64,000 nucleotides of DNA from assembly GCA_035771175.1 (NCBI GenBank), contig CM069592.1, positions 39,262,198 to 39,326,197 of the forward strand. The letters run 5' to 3'. The DNA comes from Paratinospora sagittata (lineage: Eukaryota; Streptophyta; Magnoliopsida; Ranunculales; Menispermaceae). Made by a program: the position numbers and the translations under genes. Every line of letters starts with the position of its first letter. Within the stretch, counting starts at the first letter, position 1. This document shows positions 36,851 through 48,390 of the stretch, piece by piece. The notes beneath the pieces were generated by a model, which ran no database searches, had not been told where the DNA came from, and saw nothing but the letters and a program-made list of their open reading frames with translations.

Positions 36851-39800
36851 CTAAGGGCTGCAAAGGTTGCGAAGGTCCTCTTCTTTGGCAAATGAGGTTG
36901 GTATCAACCTTGAAGCATATGGATAGAGGTCCTTGTACGAATTCCGAATGGTGCCTTCTGCCACTCCGGTAGCAAGTGAAATATCTGCACACGAGCAACA
37001 GTAATCAGGATGAAGAAAGAGTATATGAGTTGGTGTGTGTATGTGTATAAATATAGGAGGAGATGGCATTTGCTTCAAAGCCATACCTCTAAGAAGTTTC
37101 TTGTCATCCGACAATTGGGTTATCATGTAAATGACAGCTGCAGCTATAGAAATGGGGCTCCTCCTTTTTTTGATAGGAAACAACAAATATATTAATAAAC
37201 AAAACAAAGAAAGAGTACCAGGAGTACTCAAATACAAGACAGCCAAAAACAACATTTGAAGAACATGGAAGTAAGACAACTAACAAAACAATAGAACAGA
37301 AACAAACACACTACATAAGACACACCCAATTTCTAATCCATTCATTGATGGAGGCCAAAACCAAAGACAAAATAAATAAATAAATACTAATTAAAACACC
37401 ATTAGAACATAAACAAGATCCATGATTCTATACCAAGCAAACAAAAGATGATACATCGAAGGTTATTGCAAATATCATCTAGGGTTAATTGGACGGATTA
37501 TCCCTCTCCTCCATCTCATAAGAGGACGAGCCCAACCCCCTCCAACTCCTTCCATGGTTTTCTCTTCAAAAAGTAGCAGCACATAGGAACCTTTAGCCGG
37601 ATAAAGGTTCTTGTAAAACCTGACCAACCCGCCACCCTTAAGGGTTAAACCTGCCAGAACCCAATCAGGTGGTCTTGGATCGGTCAGGTTCTTTGGGTCA
37701 TCAAGTTTCATGCACACCCCTAGAATTGCATAATTGAGTCTTCTAGATCCTGAGATCGCATAGCATGGATTTGAATCAACTATTCAACAGGATTGTCTCA
37801 CCAAATTGGTCATAAAATGTTCACAAAACATGGTTGGGAGACTTGTAGCATTCTACCATGGGCCTAATTTACATCACAAAAGTCAAATGAACAGATGATA
37901 CCTAGCACCCTAAAATGTGGCCAACAATCACTTAGCACAACAGGGCATCACACACCATGTATGACATATGCACACATCACCAAAAGATAACCGCATCTAG
38001 AATGTCTTACATACAAAAAGAGAGAGAATATCTTACATTCAAAAGCTAAATAAACCTCTGGAACAAAAAACAAATGGAAAATGATAGTCTCACAATATAT
38101 ACACATTTTTATATTTTTTTAGAAGATAGAATGTTAGTAGTTAGTTGTATAACCAGCTCCATCACCAAACCGCAATCACTCTCGGAGAGGTATCAAGCCC
38201 ATTCTTAACTCATTAATCCCCCTCACCCCCTTAGGTGAGGTAGTGGCAAGAGTTGAACCTGGAACCTTGGGGTTCCAAAGCCACCTCTTTACCAACTGCA
38301 CTAACTCCGTGTTGACAACAACATATACACATTATTCAATAATATAATACCTGATATCAAGCTCTTCTGACTTCTGGACTGCTTCTTGAGCAGCCTTAAC
38401 TGCTGCATTAGTCATGTTCAGGTTGGAACAAAAGCGCCTCTATGAGTTAAGGAAAAGAACAAGTCAGATTCCTTCACGCTAACATAATTCATAAATAAAC
38501 AGTAAAGAGAGACTTGAACTTAGCATCACTAAACTCACCAGAAAATCTCCAGCATGTATAGTTCCCATCTCCATTGATTGACCCATCTCTAACTCTAGCT
38601 GTTTCACAATGTACTCTTTTGCCCGGCCAATTTCCTTCTTTGTAGCTCCATTGGCAACAGAGCAAATTTCTAATTGAAAATCAAAAGTTCAGCAAGCTCA
38701 TTGGACATTTAATATAAAGATGGATGCGTACTGCATAGGTAAAAATTTAATCTTTACCCTTAACAGTACGAGGTTTATCCTCTTGTCGACATGCAATATA
38801 AAGACAAGCTGCCAAAATTGCATCTTGATTTCTTCCTCTAATAGACTTCAGATCTTCTACCTTCTTGTATATCTCATTGGCTCGATCCTTCAAAAACATT
38901 TTCAGATATATCATCTCGGTAATGGAAGGAGAAGTGGCAGCAAACAAGCTGGAGGACTATGATGTCTTATTAAATGACAGCAGCAAGCATGTATGCAATT
39001 CAAGGTAATTAAAGGCACAAGGCACACTTAAGGTGATGAGCGATGAGGGACCCTAGCACCCTGAGGCACAAGGCGAGGTGCATGCCTGAGTAAAGTGAGA
39101 AGCAAAATTCTCATAAAACTTAATTATATACTAATTTTTGGTAAAAGAATTTAGAAAAAAAAAATCAAAATTCTCATACATCATAACGTTCGTGATAGCA
39201 CTAATTTATCTATTTTATAGTTGCTATTAATATTATGTTTATTTCTTTTGATATTTTAAATTGAATTCAAGAAAGAAACACAACAACGAAGAACATGTAG
39301 CAACTATGACACCTTTGTAACAACTAGTTATTGTTATTATAAAAGCAGAAAATAAGTTTCCTTTAATAGTATATGTTCTATATTGTATATTTTGTGTATT
39401 TATTCAAAAAAAAGAGAAAAAAAAAAGTATATAATATAATACTTATTTCAAGATTAAATGACTTTTTCTAAAAAGTGAGGAACAAGAAAGTGAGGTGAAC
39501 TAAGGCACATGCTTGAGGTACACTAAGGCACACATGCCTGAGTTAATGCACTCTACCAGTAGTTATTAAGGCGCAACATGTGCGCCCCGCGCCTCAAGGC
39601 GCACCTGAGGCATACTAAGGCACATGCCTTGGCAACACTAATGCAATTCTTGGTAAACAAAGGTACCAATATTATAAGCTAGCAGATATTAGTAACTATT
39701 ATATTGCCACTTGAAAAATACCTGCACGCCAAAAGAGTCTAAGGTCGCATTTGGTTCACGTTTCAAAAACAGTTTTCATTTTCAACTATAAAGAAAACGA

Positions 39801-42292
39801 AAAAAAAAAAAAGTTGAAGATAGCATTTGGTGGCCCAGAATCTAGAAGCCAATTTTTGAATCTCTCCCTCTTAAACAATAGATTTTTGGGAAACAACTAA
39901 ACATGGTTTTTCAAGTTTTCTTTTCTTGTTTTTTTAGATACTAACATTGAAAATTGGATATTTGTCTTCAAATACTAAACCAAACACACTCTAAACATAC
40001 CTTCCTATCCTAACTGAATTGTTAACTTAATAAAAGTTCTCTCCTAGTTCTCTACCCCAAAAATTAGTCAAGCACCATATCCCAAGACAAGCTGCCAAAA
40101 TTGCATCTTGTTTTCTTCCTCTAATGGACTTCAGATCTTCTAACTTCTAGTATATCTCATTGGCTCGATCCTTCGAAAGCATTTCAAATATATCATTTGG
40201 GTAATGGAAGGAGAAGTGGCAGCAAACAAGCTAATGGACTATGATATCTTATCAAATGCAACAAGCATGTATGAAAATCTTGATAAACAGAGATACCAAT
40301 ATTATTAGCCAGTAGACATTAGTAACTCTTGATTGACTCGAAATAAATCAAAGCGTCCTTGGGAAAATAAGACTGACTTTCGAGATGATAAGTTTTAACT
40401 CTGCAGAACTAAATGATAATAATGTATGTCTTTATCGGTAAATGCAATATACGAAAAGGGCATGTAAGTAGTCTAATTAGTTATCCCATTAGGTTGAATT
40501 CAAAGCAAACAAAAATAACAATATGTCATACCCCATTCACAAAATTGTAACCAATAGCAATTAAAAAGAAAATATTTCCCCAACTAGCTATAGTGAGATG
40601 AGGACATAAATTCCCAAGTAGAAAGGAGCTAGAAGAGTTTATGCATAAAATCTCCTTTGCTCAGCTCAACAAAACCTTTTACAACTACAACCAGTCAGCT
40701 TCATAATCTTATTTCCTTACTCCACTCTATCGAGGATTAAGTCAATAGTCATGTTACGCGTAGTTATCAAAATTTCCCTGGCTCATTTCATTGTTTTTGT
40801 AGTTATATGCAAGCATTGCCTAAGCAAGCCCCTCTAATATTATTTCCACCCTTCCACTCCTTAGATGCAAGGATAATGAACTAATACAGCCAAATCAATC
40901 AACAAAAAGATATATCAGAAACGACAATGTCAATCGCAAACATTAAGGCTGGTTGAAAGATGTACCTTGATGGTGGCAACCAGGTTCAACCTGAGAAACA
41001 TGGCCATCAGATTGTTACATCAGCAAATGCTCAAAAAAGGATAGTTTGGAAAGAAGTTTGAAGAAATAAAAACATTCTTGTGCATAACAACTCTGTTGAG
41101 GGAGAGTATCGACCACTAGGTGGCACAAATATTTCATCTTTCAAGAAGACTCTATGTTATGCATAATTCAGTTAAGTGCCACAACATATACTAATTATCT
41201 GTATATAATCAAATGTCATGATTTGTAAAGCAAACAAGACTGGATTATATACAACCTTTCAATTTTCCATTGCTATCCCCTAATTTCAGCTAGTCCAACA
41301 ATAAAAATGAGATGCTTAAGAGAATTAGATTAAAAAGCTTAACAACAAGTTTAAAAGCGAAACTTAAAATCATAAAAACTGAAGTCTAAAACTGGAGATC
41401 GTCACATATTTCAGGTTATAAGAATCTATTGCCTCCTATTTGCAGGGAGTGGAGTAAGCAGATTCATATAGCCCAAACCCATGTATAGTTGGGAAAAGGC
41501 TTAGTTGCTTAGTTGAGTTGAGTTGCCTCCCATAAGCAACCAAAATTAATTTATAGGCAGTAAAATGTCCATCACTTTGAGCATATAATTAAGAATTAGG
41601 GGCTGTAAATTTGCTTACAAAACATCAATAACAAATAACTGTTTCTTAGATCCCATCATCAGTTCTGAACCCAAGATTGGTTAACCTGTCGAAGCAATTC
41701 GACCTAATAATTAGCAATATTTCTTCACCTTCATTATTCCCCCAAAAAAAACAGATAATTTTCCAAAAACCAGACAAATCACTCCCTAATTCAGCCAAAT
41801 TTCCACCAAATCTCACATCCTCTCCATCAACCCCAAAATCCCAACACACACACAAAACGAATAAGCGATTATAGCGATGATATAACCAACCAAACAATAG
41901 ATACGTAAAAAGAGAGAGACGGACAGAAACAAAACAAACCTATCAGCCATGATAGCGATGGTCTTGAAAGCCTGAATAAGCGATCGGTCGGGATTAGAGC
42001 CGCGATTCTGCCAGCGACTGAGCGAAGAAGAGAGAAAGTCTCCGGATGCGCCGTTAGGTTTAGAAATAACGGTGGAAAGGCCGCCGTCAGCGAGGAGAGG
42101 GTTGGTCGGACCGCCGACACGGACCGGATCGTTGTCGGCGGACTCGTTGGCGAAGGTCCTCCACTCCGACGTCTCGTCGATCGAGTGAGCCTCCAGAACG
42201 AGGCCGCACTCGAAGCACACTGTGTCGCCGGCCGAGTGGTCGAACACCACCTCCGTGCTCTTCTTGCAGTCCGGACAGAACGCATCCGCCAT
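36851..42292 (-). CDS. TFIIB: Transcription initiation factor IIB (TFIIB)
   Basis: Seven exons, minus: 41940-42292, 40966-40990 (25 bp microexon), 38758-38887, 38539-38669, 38351-38439, 37087-37163, 36851-36984; 939 bp, 312 aa, the canonical plant length. TFIIB bridges TBP-promoter complexes to RNA polymerase II in the nucleus. Seen: zinc ribbon CPDC (6-9) and CFEC (26-29), the B-finger/linker [11 protein letters not shown], and two cyclin-like repeats; the first includes NEIYKKVED and [13 protein letters not shown], the second includes [17 protein letters not shown]. Repeat 2 continues with [23 protein letters not shown], and the protein ends [11 protein letters not shown]. The acceptor of exon 6 lies directly against the A-tail of an inserted LINE end. 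Introns hold SINE, MITE and AGGCG-repeat insertions plus a broken copy of exon 3. Confidence 0.96.
37164..37420 (-). mobile_element. LINE 3' end (5'-truncated) touching TFIIB exon 6
   Basis: On the minus strand this reads TATTAATATATTTGTTTCC, TATC, then an A run directly followed by exon 6. That is the 3' terminus of plant L1-like LINEs; compare 61650-61690, where the same TTTTTTTGAGAGGAAACAA signature occurs. The element runs in the same direction as the gene. The 5' limit is not clear; a further unrecognised open frame lies at 37475-37717. Confidence 0.55.
38108..38322 (-). mobile_element. tRNA-derived SINE in TFIIB intron, with 11 bp target-site duplication
   Basis: On the minus strand: TTAGTGCAGTTGGTAAAGAG (A box), GGTTCCAGGTTCAACTC (B box), then a GTGAGGGGGATTAATG body and an A-rich end. 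Flanked by ATATACACATT at 38097-38107 and 38323-38333. Length 215 bp. Confidence 0.8.
39002..39640. mobile_element. AGGCG-rich element, copy B (TFIIB intron), 9 bp target-site duplication
   Basis: Flanked by ATGCAATTC at 38993-39001 and 39641-39649. A paralogous stretch at 40085-40330 lacks it and keeps one site, so the borders are supported by an empty site. It starts AAGGTAATTAAAGGCACAAG and ends CACATGCCTTGGCAACACTA; ends are rich in AGGC words, interior AT-rich, no ORF. It matches 8727-9388. A 9 bp duplication fits Mutator-type transposition, but the ends are not perfectly inverted. Confidence 0.75.
39743..39991. mobile_element. Tourist-like MITE, TAA target-site duplication
   Basis: Ends GGTCGCATTTGGTTCACG and, inverted, GAGTGTGTTTGGTTTAG, flanked by TAA (39740-39742 and 39992-39994). 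249 bp, in the TFIIB intron. Confidence 0.7.
40085..40330 (-). pseudogene. Truncated duplicate of TFIIB exon 3 with flanking intron
   Basis: Copies 38806-39001 plus 39641-39700. On the minus strand it keeps the acceptor (TTTCGAAG|GATCGAGCC) and reads DRANEIY, then TAG where the real exon has AAG, and continues [18 protein letters not shown] before homology stops. The exon end and splice donor are missing, so it cannot act as a normal exon. It lies between exon 2 and exon 3, in the same orientation. Confidence 0.85.
41445..41526 (+). repeat. RTE-like LINE 3' end with TTGAG tail (copy 5)
   Basis: GAGTAAGCAGATTCATATAG, CCCATGTATAGTTGGGAAAA, GGCTTAG and a TTGAGTTGAGTTG tail. The clearest of the five copies; in TFIIB intron 1. 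Confidence 0.55.
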
Positions 42293-42302
42293 TCCCGCCG
42301 CC

Positions 42303-42352
42303 GCTGCTGTCGAGATCGAAATCGAAATCGAAATCGCAATCGAGATCAAGAT
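42303..42352 (-). repeat. Hexanucleotide repeat in the TFIIB 5' leader
   Basis: On the plus strand a run of GAAATC/GAGATC/AAGATC-type six-base units lies 10-60 bp upstream of the TFIIB start codon. It includes four near-identical GAAATC-type units in a row. Confidence 0.85.
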
Positions 42353-42491
42353 CAAGATTACTTTCTTCTTCTTCTGGTTCTTGTGTGGTTCTGGTTAGTC
42401 TTCTTCTTGTGGTTTTTTGTTCTTGATCTTGGTTTGGTTACTGGTTGTTCTGTGGAATTTTGGAAGTTATGAGGATTAATGGGTAGTGGCT

Positions 42492-42501
42492 GTATATATA
42501 G
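42492..42501 (-). promoter_or_regulatory. TATA box of TFIIB
   Basis: CTATATATAC on the minus strand, about 200 bp upstream of the TFIIB ATG, a plausible distance for a short plant leader. Assigned on motif and position only. Confidence 0.55.
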
Positions 42502-42502
42502 G

Positions 42503-43589
42503 TAGAAGGTGGACTCCGCGTGCCGAGTGCGCGTTGTTCGGATAGAACGATGTGAGCATTCAATGACAAAAATAAATAAAAATGTGAGTATTCGGTTTTT
42601 TTTTTTTTTTTTTTAATTAATATTCCCGGGAGGGTTATAATAAGTGTGATATAAGAGAAAGTAACTAATTAGTAACTAGTAATTAGTGCTTCCAAAAGTT
42701 TCATAGTGATTTTATTTTATTTTATTTTTGTTTAAATAAAGATTTGATATTTATTATTGAAAGATATAATTCTAACTTAAGAAAAAAAAGGGGTTTTGTG
42801 ATTTTTGTTATTTAATAATAATTATTGTTATTATTATTGTTATTATTATTATATAATCAGGCTTGAATTATATACTTATTGAGAACATATTAAAGATGTG
42901 ATGGGCGTAATTTTAATTGAAGATAAAATAAGAAAAAAAAAATTGATGAAGGTGGTTTAAACACTCATAGCCAAGCTCTTTGGGGTACACCGATTAAGAA
43001 GAGATGTATTAACAATAGGTGATAACAATAGAGGTAGGGGTTAAGCTAAAATAATATGAATGAGAATAATTATATATATACCAACTTGACGTTGGTTGAG
43101 TGGTTCTCACCCATAGCAGGGCGGTCCTAGGATCTAATTTCAGGTTTGGAGGGTTTACGGAAATTTTCTTTAGGGATAATTGTTCGTCCGCAAATTTATT
43201 CTTGTGGTAAATAAAAAGAAAAAAAAAAGAATTAAATACAGTACCTTATGAGCAAAACTTGTGACTTTTGGGGTTTTTTTTGGTTTGGAGTTATGGATAA
43301 ATATGAACAGAAAAAAAAATGTTTCTAATTATCACATTAAAAATCAGAAAAACTAAGATTGTATTAGGTGTGGAATTTAAATTTAAAAACAAAAAATCAA
43401 AAACTATAAACTCAAATAGAGAAAGTTAGAAAATAAAGATAATGTTTTTTCAATATGGTTCAAAAAAAAAAAAAAGAACATAGAAACACTCACCAGCCAT
43501 GTTAAGGGAAAAAAAACCATAAGAACCTTACCAAGCTTCGATTTTGATGTTAAGCCACATTGCCTTCACTGTTTAAATAAAAATAAAAA
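42503..43589. other. AT-rich intergenic region upstream of TFIIB
   Basis: No gene is seen. Contains a T run (about 42597-42615), (TTA)n-like repeats (42820-42855) and a weak SINE-like head near 43081 (TTGACGTTGGTTGAGTGG), similar to the SINE at 25831. Confidence 0.5.
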
Positions 43590-45330
43590 TATTGGTAAAT
43601 TCAACTGGACTTACATTGCCATGATTCCCAAGGTTAAGAGACGTCTTGCCCAAATGACTACGGACTCATTAATTTATGCAATGTGAGCTATAAAATTAAA
43701 GCAAAAATAATAGCTAATCGTTTAAAATTAATCCTCCCCCAAGTAATATCTGAGAATCAATGTGTTTTTTAAAAGCAAATTGCACGGCCATAAAATTAGA
43801 TATGAGTAAGGCCTATAACAGGGTGGAGTGGAGCTATCTTAGGGAAATAATGCTTAAGATGGGTTTCACATGGCAATGGACAAAATTAATAATGAGGTAT
43901 GTATCATATGAATCCTCCTCGGTAACCATTAATGGGAAAGCCCATGGTTACATCAAATCATCAAGGGGTTTGAGGCAGGTGACCCTTTTTCCCTGTATTT
44001 GTTCTTAATCTATGTTGGAAGGTCTTTCTGTCATTCTTAGAAAGGCCGAAAGGTCGGGGATTCTAGAGGGTCCTAGACTAGCCAGAGGCAGCCCAAACCA
44101 TCTCATTTGTTATTTGTTGACAATTCTTTGATTTTGTGTAGATCAAATTCACCCAACAACTATGTAGTTCAATCAGCGTTGAGGGCATACAAGGAAGCGT
44201 CGAGACAAAAAAGTCAACTTCAGCAAATCATCTTTATTCTTCAGTCAGAATGTAAACAAGGAAGTGAGAGGATGGTTCTCAGGAAGACTTGAAATTTAAA
44301 ACATTGCCCACCAACCAATGTACCCTCGACTTGCATCTCAAAAAATGTTCTAATTCGTGAAAGAAAGGCTATGGAAAACAACTAAGCATTGGAAATCAAA
44401 ACTGTTCTTTATGGGGGGAAAGAGGTTCTAATTAAAGCAGTGGCGCATGCACAGTCTGTATTCCATATGAGATGCTTTTGAATCTCAAGAACGTTGTGTA
44501 AGTAGATGAACTCAATTCTAGCTCGGTTTTAGTGGGGGAATCAAATGGCCAAGCAAAGATCCACCGGAAGAAATGGAACAAGTTGTATGGCAAAAGAAGA
44601 AGGGGGTTTGGGCTTTAAATCGCTGGAACTATTCAACCAAGCACTATTAGCAAAACAAGGACGAAGGATAAAGAGTAATCAAAACTCTTTGTTAGCTCGA
44701 ATTATCAAAGCAAAATATTTTCCAAATACATCCTTCCAGAACGCTAGTCTGAAGAATGAGCCTTGAAGACATGAAGAAACATTATTTGGGGTCGGAAGCT
44801 GCTCATGAAAGGTAGTAGGTGGAGAGTGGGGGATGGGAGAGAGATTTATATGCTCAAAGATCCATGGCTTCCTCGCCCATCTTCTTTTAGACTAATATCA
44901 CCACCGTCGGAGTCTCTTGATTGCTCAGTGGCTTCATTTATTATAATGGAGCATGGTTGGAACATTGAGAGGCTAAGAAAATCCCTTCTCCCTATTGATG
45001 TGGAAGAAGTGATGAAAATCCCGTTGAGTAGAAGAGGCCCCCCGATGTGATGGTATGGCACTACACAAAAAATGGACAATACTCGGTCAAAAGTGGTTAT
45101 AGGGTAGCTCGCGAATGCATGGGTGCTGGGGAAAGCTCTAGTTCAAGGGAAAATAAAAAAATTCTTGTGAAGAGTGTGGGCTTCGTGTATTCCTCCAAAA
45201 GTAAAGATATTTTTTTGAAGCTAATACACAACATCATTCCAACAAATGATAACCCGAGGAGAAGGAAAATTGCGGATGATTCCATGTGTAGAATATGCCA
45301 AGATGAAGATGCATGAATCCTCTGTCCATG
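43590..45330 (+). pseudogene. LINE reverse-transcriptase pseudogene
   Basis: Plus-strand fragments in order: YIAMIPKVKRRLAQMT, AKIIANRLKLILPQVISENQ, DMSKAYNRVEWSYL (RT motif A), YIKSSRGLRQ, VDNSLIL in place of YADDxL, then a C-terminal region GGLGFKSLELFNQALLAKQG, WRVGDGREIYMLKDPWLPRP, and a zf-RVT-like end CRICQDEDA. This is a plant L1-type ORF2 with many stops, frameshifts and internal losses. No endonuclease domain is visible, so it is 5'-truncated. Confidence 0.85.
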
Positions 45331-45399
45331 TTTTTTTTTTTTTTCCTTTGATTTAATACAAACTTAATTGGTGCAAATCCTTATACCCAACACATAACT

Positions 45400-47975
45400 T
45401 GTAACACCCCGTAAATTTAATTACATACATACGTTGAAGTACACGTATATCGAGATATATAATACATGTATTTTATACGTATGAGCTAAATATACGCGTG
45501 ATAATACTCATATTTGATACGTATGAGCCCAATATACGTGTGTATGCACAGAAAGAAAATGATACATATGGGATCATCCTATATGAGTGCTTACAAGTTA
45601 AAAATGGGAGTTGACTTAAATTGATTAATGTATGAGGTTGGTTAATTAAATATGTGGATTAGAGTATGATTTAATGACTTAAAGAATAGTGTGATTTAAT
45701 GTGTGTGTATATGAATACATGTGAAATAAGTGAATTATTAAATGGTGTAGATTGAAATCGAATTATTAAATGACTTATATAAATGAGATGAGTTGAATTT
45801 AATGAAATTTGATGGAGGAGTTGGTTAATAAGGGGAGTCTAGGAGCATTGGATCATTGTCTTATATATAAAATATCAACTTCTCCTTTCTCATCTAAATC
45901 TCTCAAACGTTTACATTAAAAAAATAAAATAAAACAAAAGAAGTCATTTCTACTTTAATCTCTCTCGCCAACGTCCAAACAAAAAAATAAAATAAAAAAT
46001 AAATAAAAGAAGAGAGAGAAGAAGTGAGTGGTTGAATGAAGGAAAGAAAGAAAAAAAAAAACAGAGAGAAGAACGGACGGAACGAAAGAAGGAGAAGAAG
46101 AAAAAGGGGAGGGATTCGCGCGAAATCAGGACTTGCGGTAAGTGATTTTTCCTCTATTTCTTCGTAAAATTGATATCTAAGCTAGATGTAAACTTTCTAG
46201 CGGACTAATTTTAGTTATGGGAGCCGTTTTGCGGCGTTTTGATAAATTGGGGTTTTGACTCAACGTGAATGGAAAATCCGCTAGAACGATTGAAAAATGG
46301 TCCCTGGACTGTTAGAACCCCGAATATGTGGTTAGATTTTATTTCATGCGTTTTGGAGACCGTTTGACAATTTTAATACAATTTACATCTTTCGGATGAA
46401 TAGTGATAAATAGTGAACAGTGAACAGTGAACAGTGAACAATACTATATAAACAATGATATGAATAGTACTGTGAACAATGATGTGCATCCAATGAAACT
46501 CCAGTTTGAGATCATAGAATTGTAGATAACTGAATTCCAGACGTTTCGATACTAAGATCGTGATTTTTGGATATGATTTGATATTTTTAGTAGTTAAAGA
46601 TATGATAAATGGTGCTTCTCATGATAAGCTCTGGTTTATTTCAGTTGAGAGCTTAAGTACATGGCTAAACGCTCTTGAGGAAGCAATGACGTTTATGGTG
46701 CTCGATTTTAGAGGATATATTGGATTAGAAACCCGTGTAACCACTGTGAGTATAGTTTTCTTGATTTGGTTCTTGTATGACATTGTACGCATATAAAATA
46801 GTTGATTGTATGCATGTTATATTTATATATAATGCATTGAGTTTTATGGATCATGCAAACTGATTTTAGCAATTGGAGTTTGTAATGATGAGGTTTTGTG
46901 ATTCCTCATTGTCATTTCGTTAGGAATTATACCCAGATGAGGTTTTGCGAGTCCTCATTGTCAGTAGGTCTATCCTAGCAATGGTTGCGACCCTTGAAAT
47001 GACTGTGAATTGGGTAATGAGAGGCTGTGTCTACATTGTACGGTCATACAAGGGTTAGACCCGCTCTCTTGCCTTGCGGAGAAGGGAGATTGTGCATTGT
47101 GTTATTGAAAACTCATGCAATTTATGTTGTTGACATGTATGATATATTTGTTGAATGATGCATGTGTTGAATAAGTGTTTGAAATGATTTTAAATGTCAT
47201 ATTTCTCTAAATGTATATAATTGTCATATCAAGAACTATATTCACTGAGCTGTTGTTTGCTCACCCTACTTCCTCCAATATTTCAGGTATTGACTCGAAG
47301 GGAAAAGAAACTTGTATGGTATGTGTATGTATGCTTGGAGGAAATAGATTATATTTTTGTTATTTTGATATGTATATTTATCACACATTATATATATGTG
47401 TATTATCATCTAGATGGGATGTGTGGGCATAGATAGCTTAATATATTGGATGATGAAATGAAAATGTGATCTGTGAATGAATGGAATGATAATAGAGATC
47501 TATATGGGATTTGATTTGTGGGATATTAGAAAAAAAAAATTATGTACATTTTTGGGAGACTACGTGAAGGCTGACAGTGTATTATATACTGTATATGGGA
47601 TGTACAGTGTATAGTACACTGTGCCGGTCATGACATCAGCCTACGTCAGGGGCGTCGTGACAATATTGGTATCAGATATATAGGTGATATATATATATAT
47701 AATGCTTGAGATGATGGAATGAGATGATCATAGATATTTATCAGGTGAGAATTTAATTTGTGGAATGAATGGAATAAATGTGAGTGGAATGATCATCTAT
47801 ATATATTTGATTTGATTTGATGTGTGGTATATAAAAAAAAAATTATGTACATTTTTAGGAGTTTTGTTAGAGTACGTGAAGGCTGACAGTGTATTATATA
47901 CTGTATATGGGTATGTACAGTATATGGTACACTGTGCCGGTCATGATGTCCGTTTACGTCAGGGGCGTCGTGACA
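45400..47975 (+). mobile_element. Internally deleted LTR retrotransposon (5' LTR + PBS + end of 3' LTR)
   Basis: Outer ends are TGTAACACCCC... and ...GTCGTGACA, with a 5 bp target duplication TAACT at 45395-45399 and 47976-47980. The 5' LTR is 45400-47662 (2263 bp, TG..CA). It is followed after 4 bp by a primer-binding site. Then comes about 300 bp ending in a second copy of the LTR end (about 47761-47975, matching 47475-47662: GTACGTGAAGGCTGACAGTG, ACACTGTGCCGGTCATGA, GTCAGGGGCGTCGTGACA). No gag or pol remains. The LTR holds TGAACAG short repeats (46409-46439). Ends and PBS fit Ty3/gypsy, perhaps Tekay/Del. Confidence 0.85.
47667..47676 (+). other. Primer-binding site (initiator tRNA-Met type)
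   Basis: TGGTATCAGA, four bases after the LTR end, matches the first ten bases of the common plant retrotransposon primer site TGGTATCAGAGC; the next two bases have changed. Confidence 0.75.
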
Positions 47976-48390
47976 TAACTTAAACTCAAAAACAACGTTA
48001 TGTTGTACTCAACTCAATTAAATATTTTTCTAACTTCGCAAGTTAACAACGTGAATTTGTTTTCCTCCCTTTTATTTGATTGAGGGATAAGTTGAATCAT
48101 ACTATGACCCGTTTGAGAGAGTTTTTTCAAAGTATTTTTTGAGTAAAGACATTTTTAGAGATTTTGACAACACTTGCGTTTTACTAAACTGCAATAGAAA
48201 AAAAATAGTTGTCCTTTTTCAAAAGAAGTTGGGAGGGATTGGTTTTTCCCGAAAACACTTTTTTTAGAAGCACTTCTTGAAAAAATACTTTTGGAAAATC
48301 TCTCCCAAAAAAGGCCTATATATACAATGATTTAAAAAAAAAGTAACTATTCATAAATCTCGTTGTGTCGAAAAATCATAAATAAAATAA

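Noticed and set aside
41869..42339. 156-codon Arg-rich minus frame overlapping TFIIB exon 1
   Set aside because: Shifted frame of the TFIIB zinc-ribbon exon, no family features.
45400..47662. Possibility of a protein-coding gene with a GCGGTAAGTG donor near 46135
   Set aside because: The stretch lies within an LTR bounded by TG..CA and a target duplication; the donor-like site and purine-rich run belong to the LTR. No conserved protein is seen.
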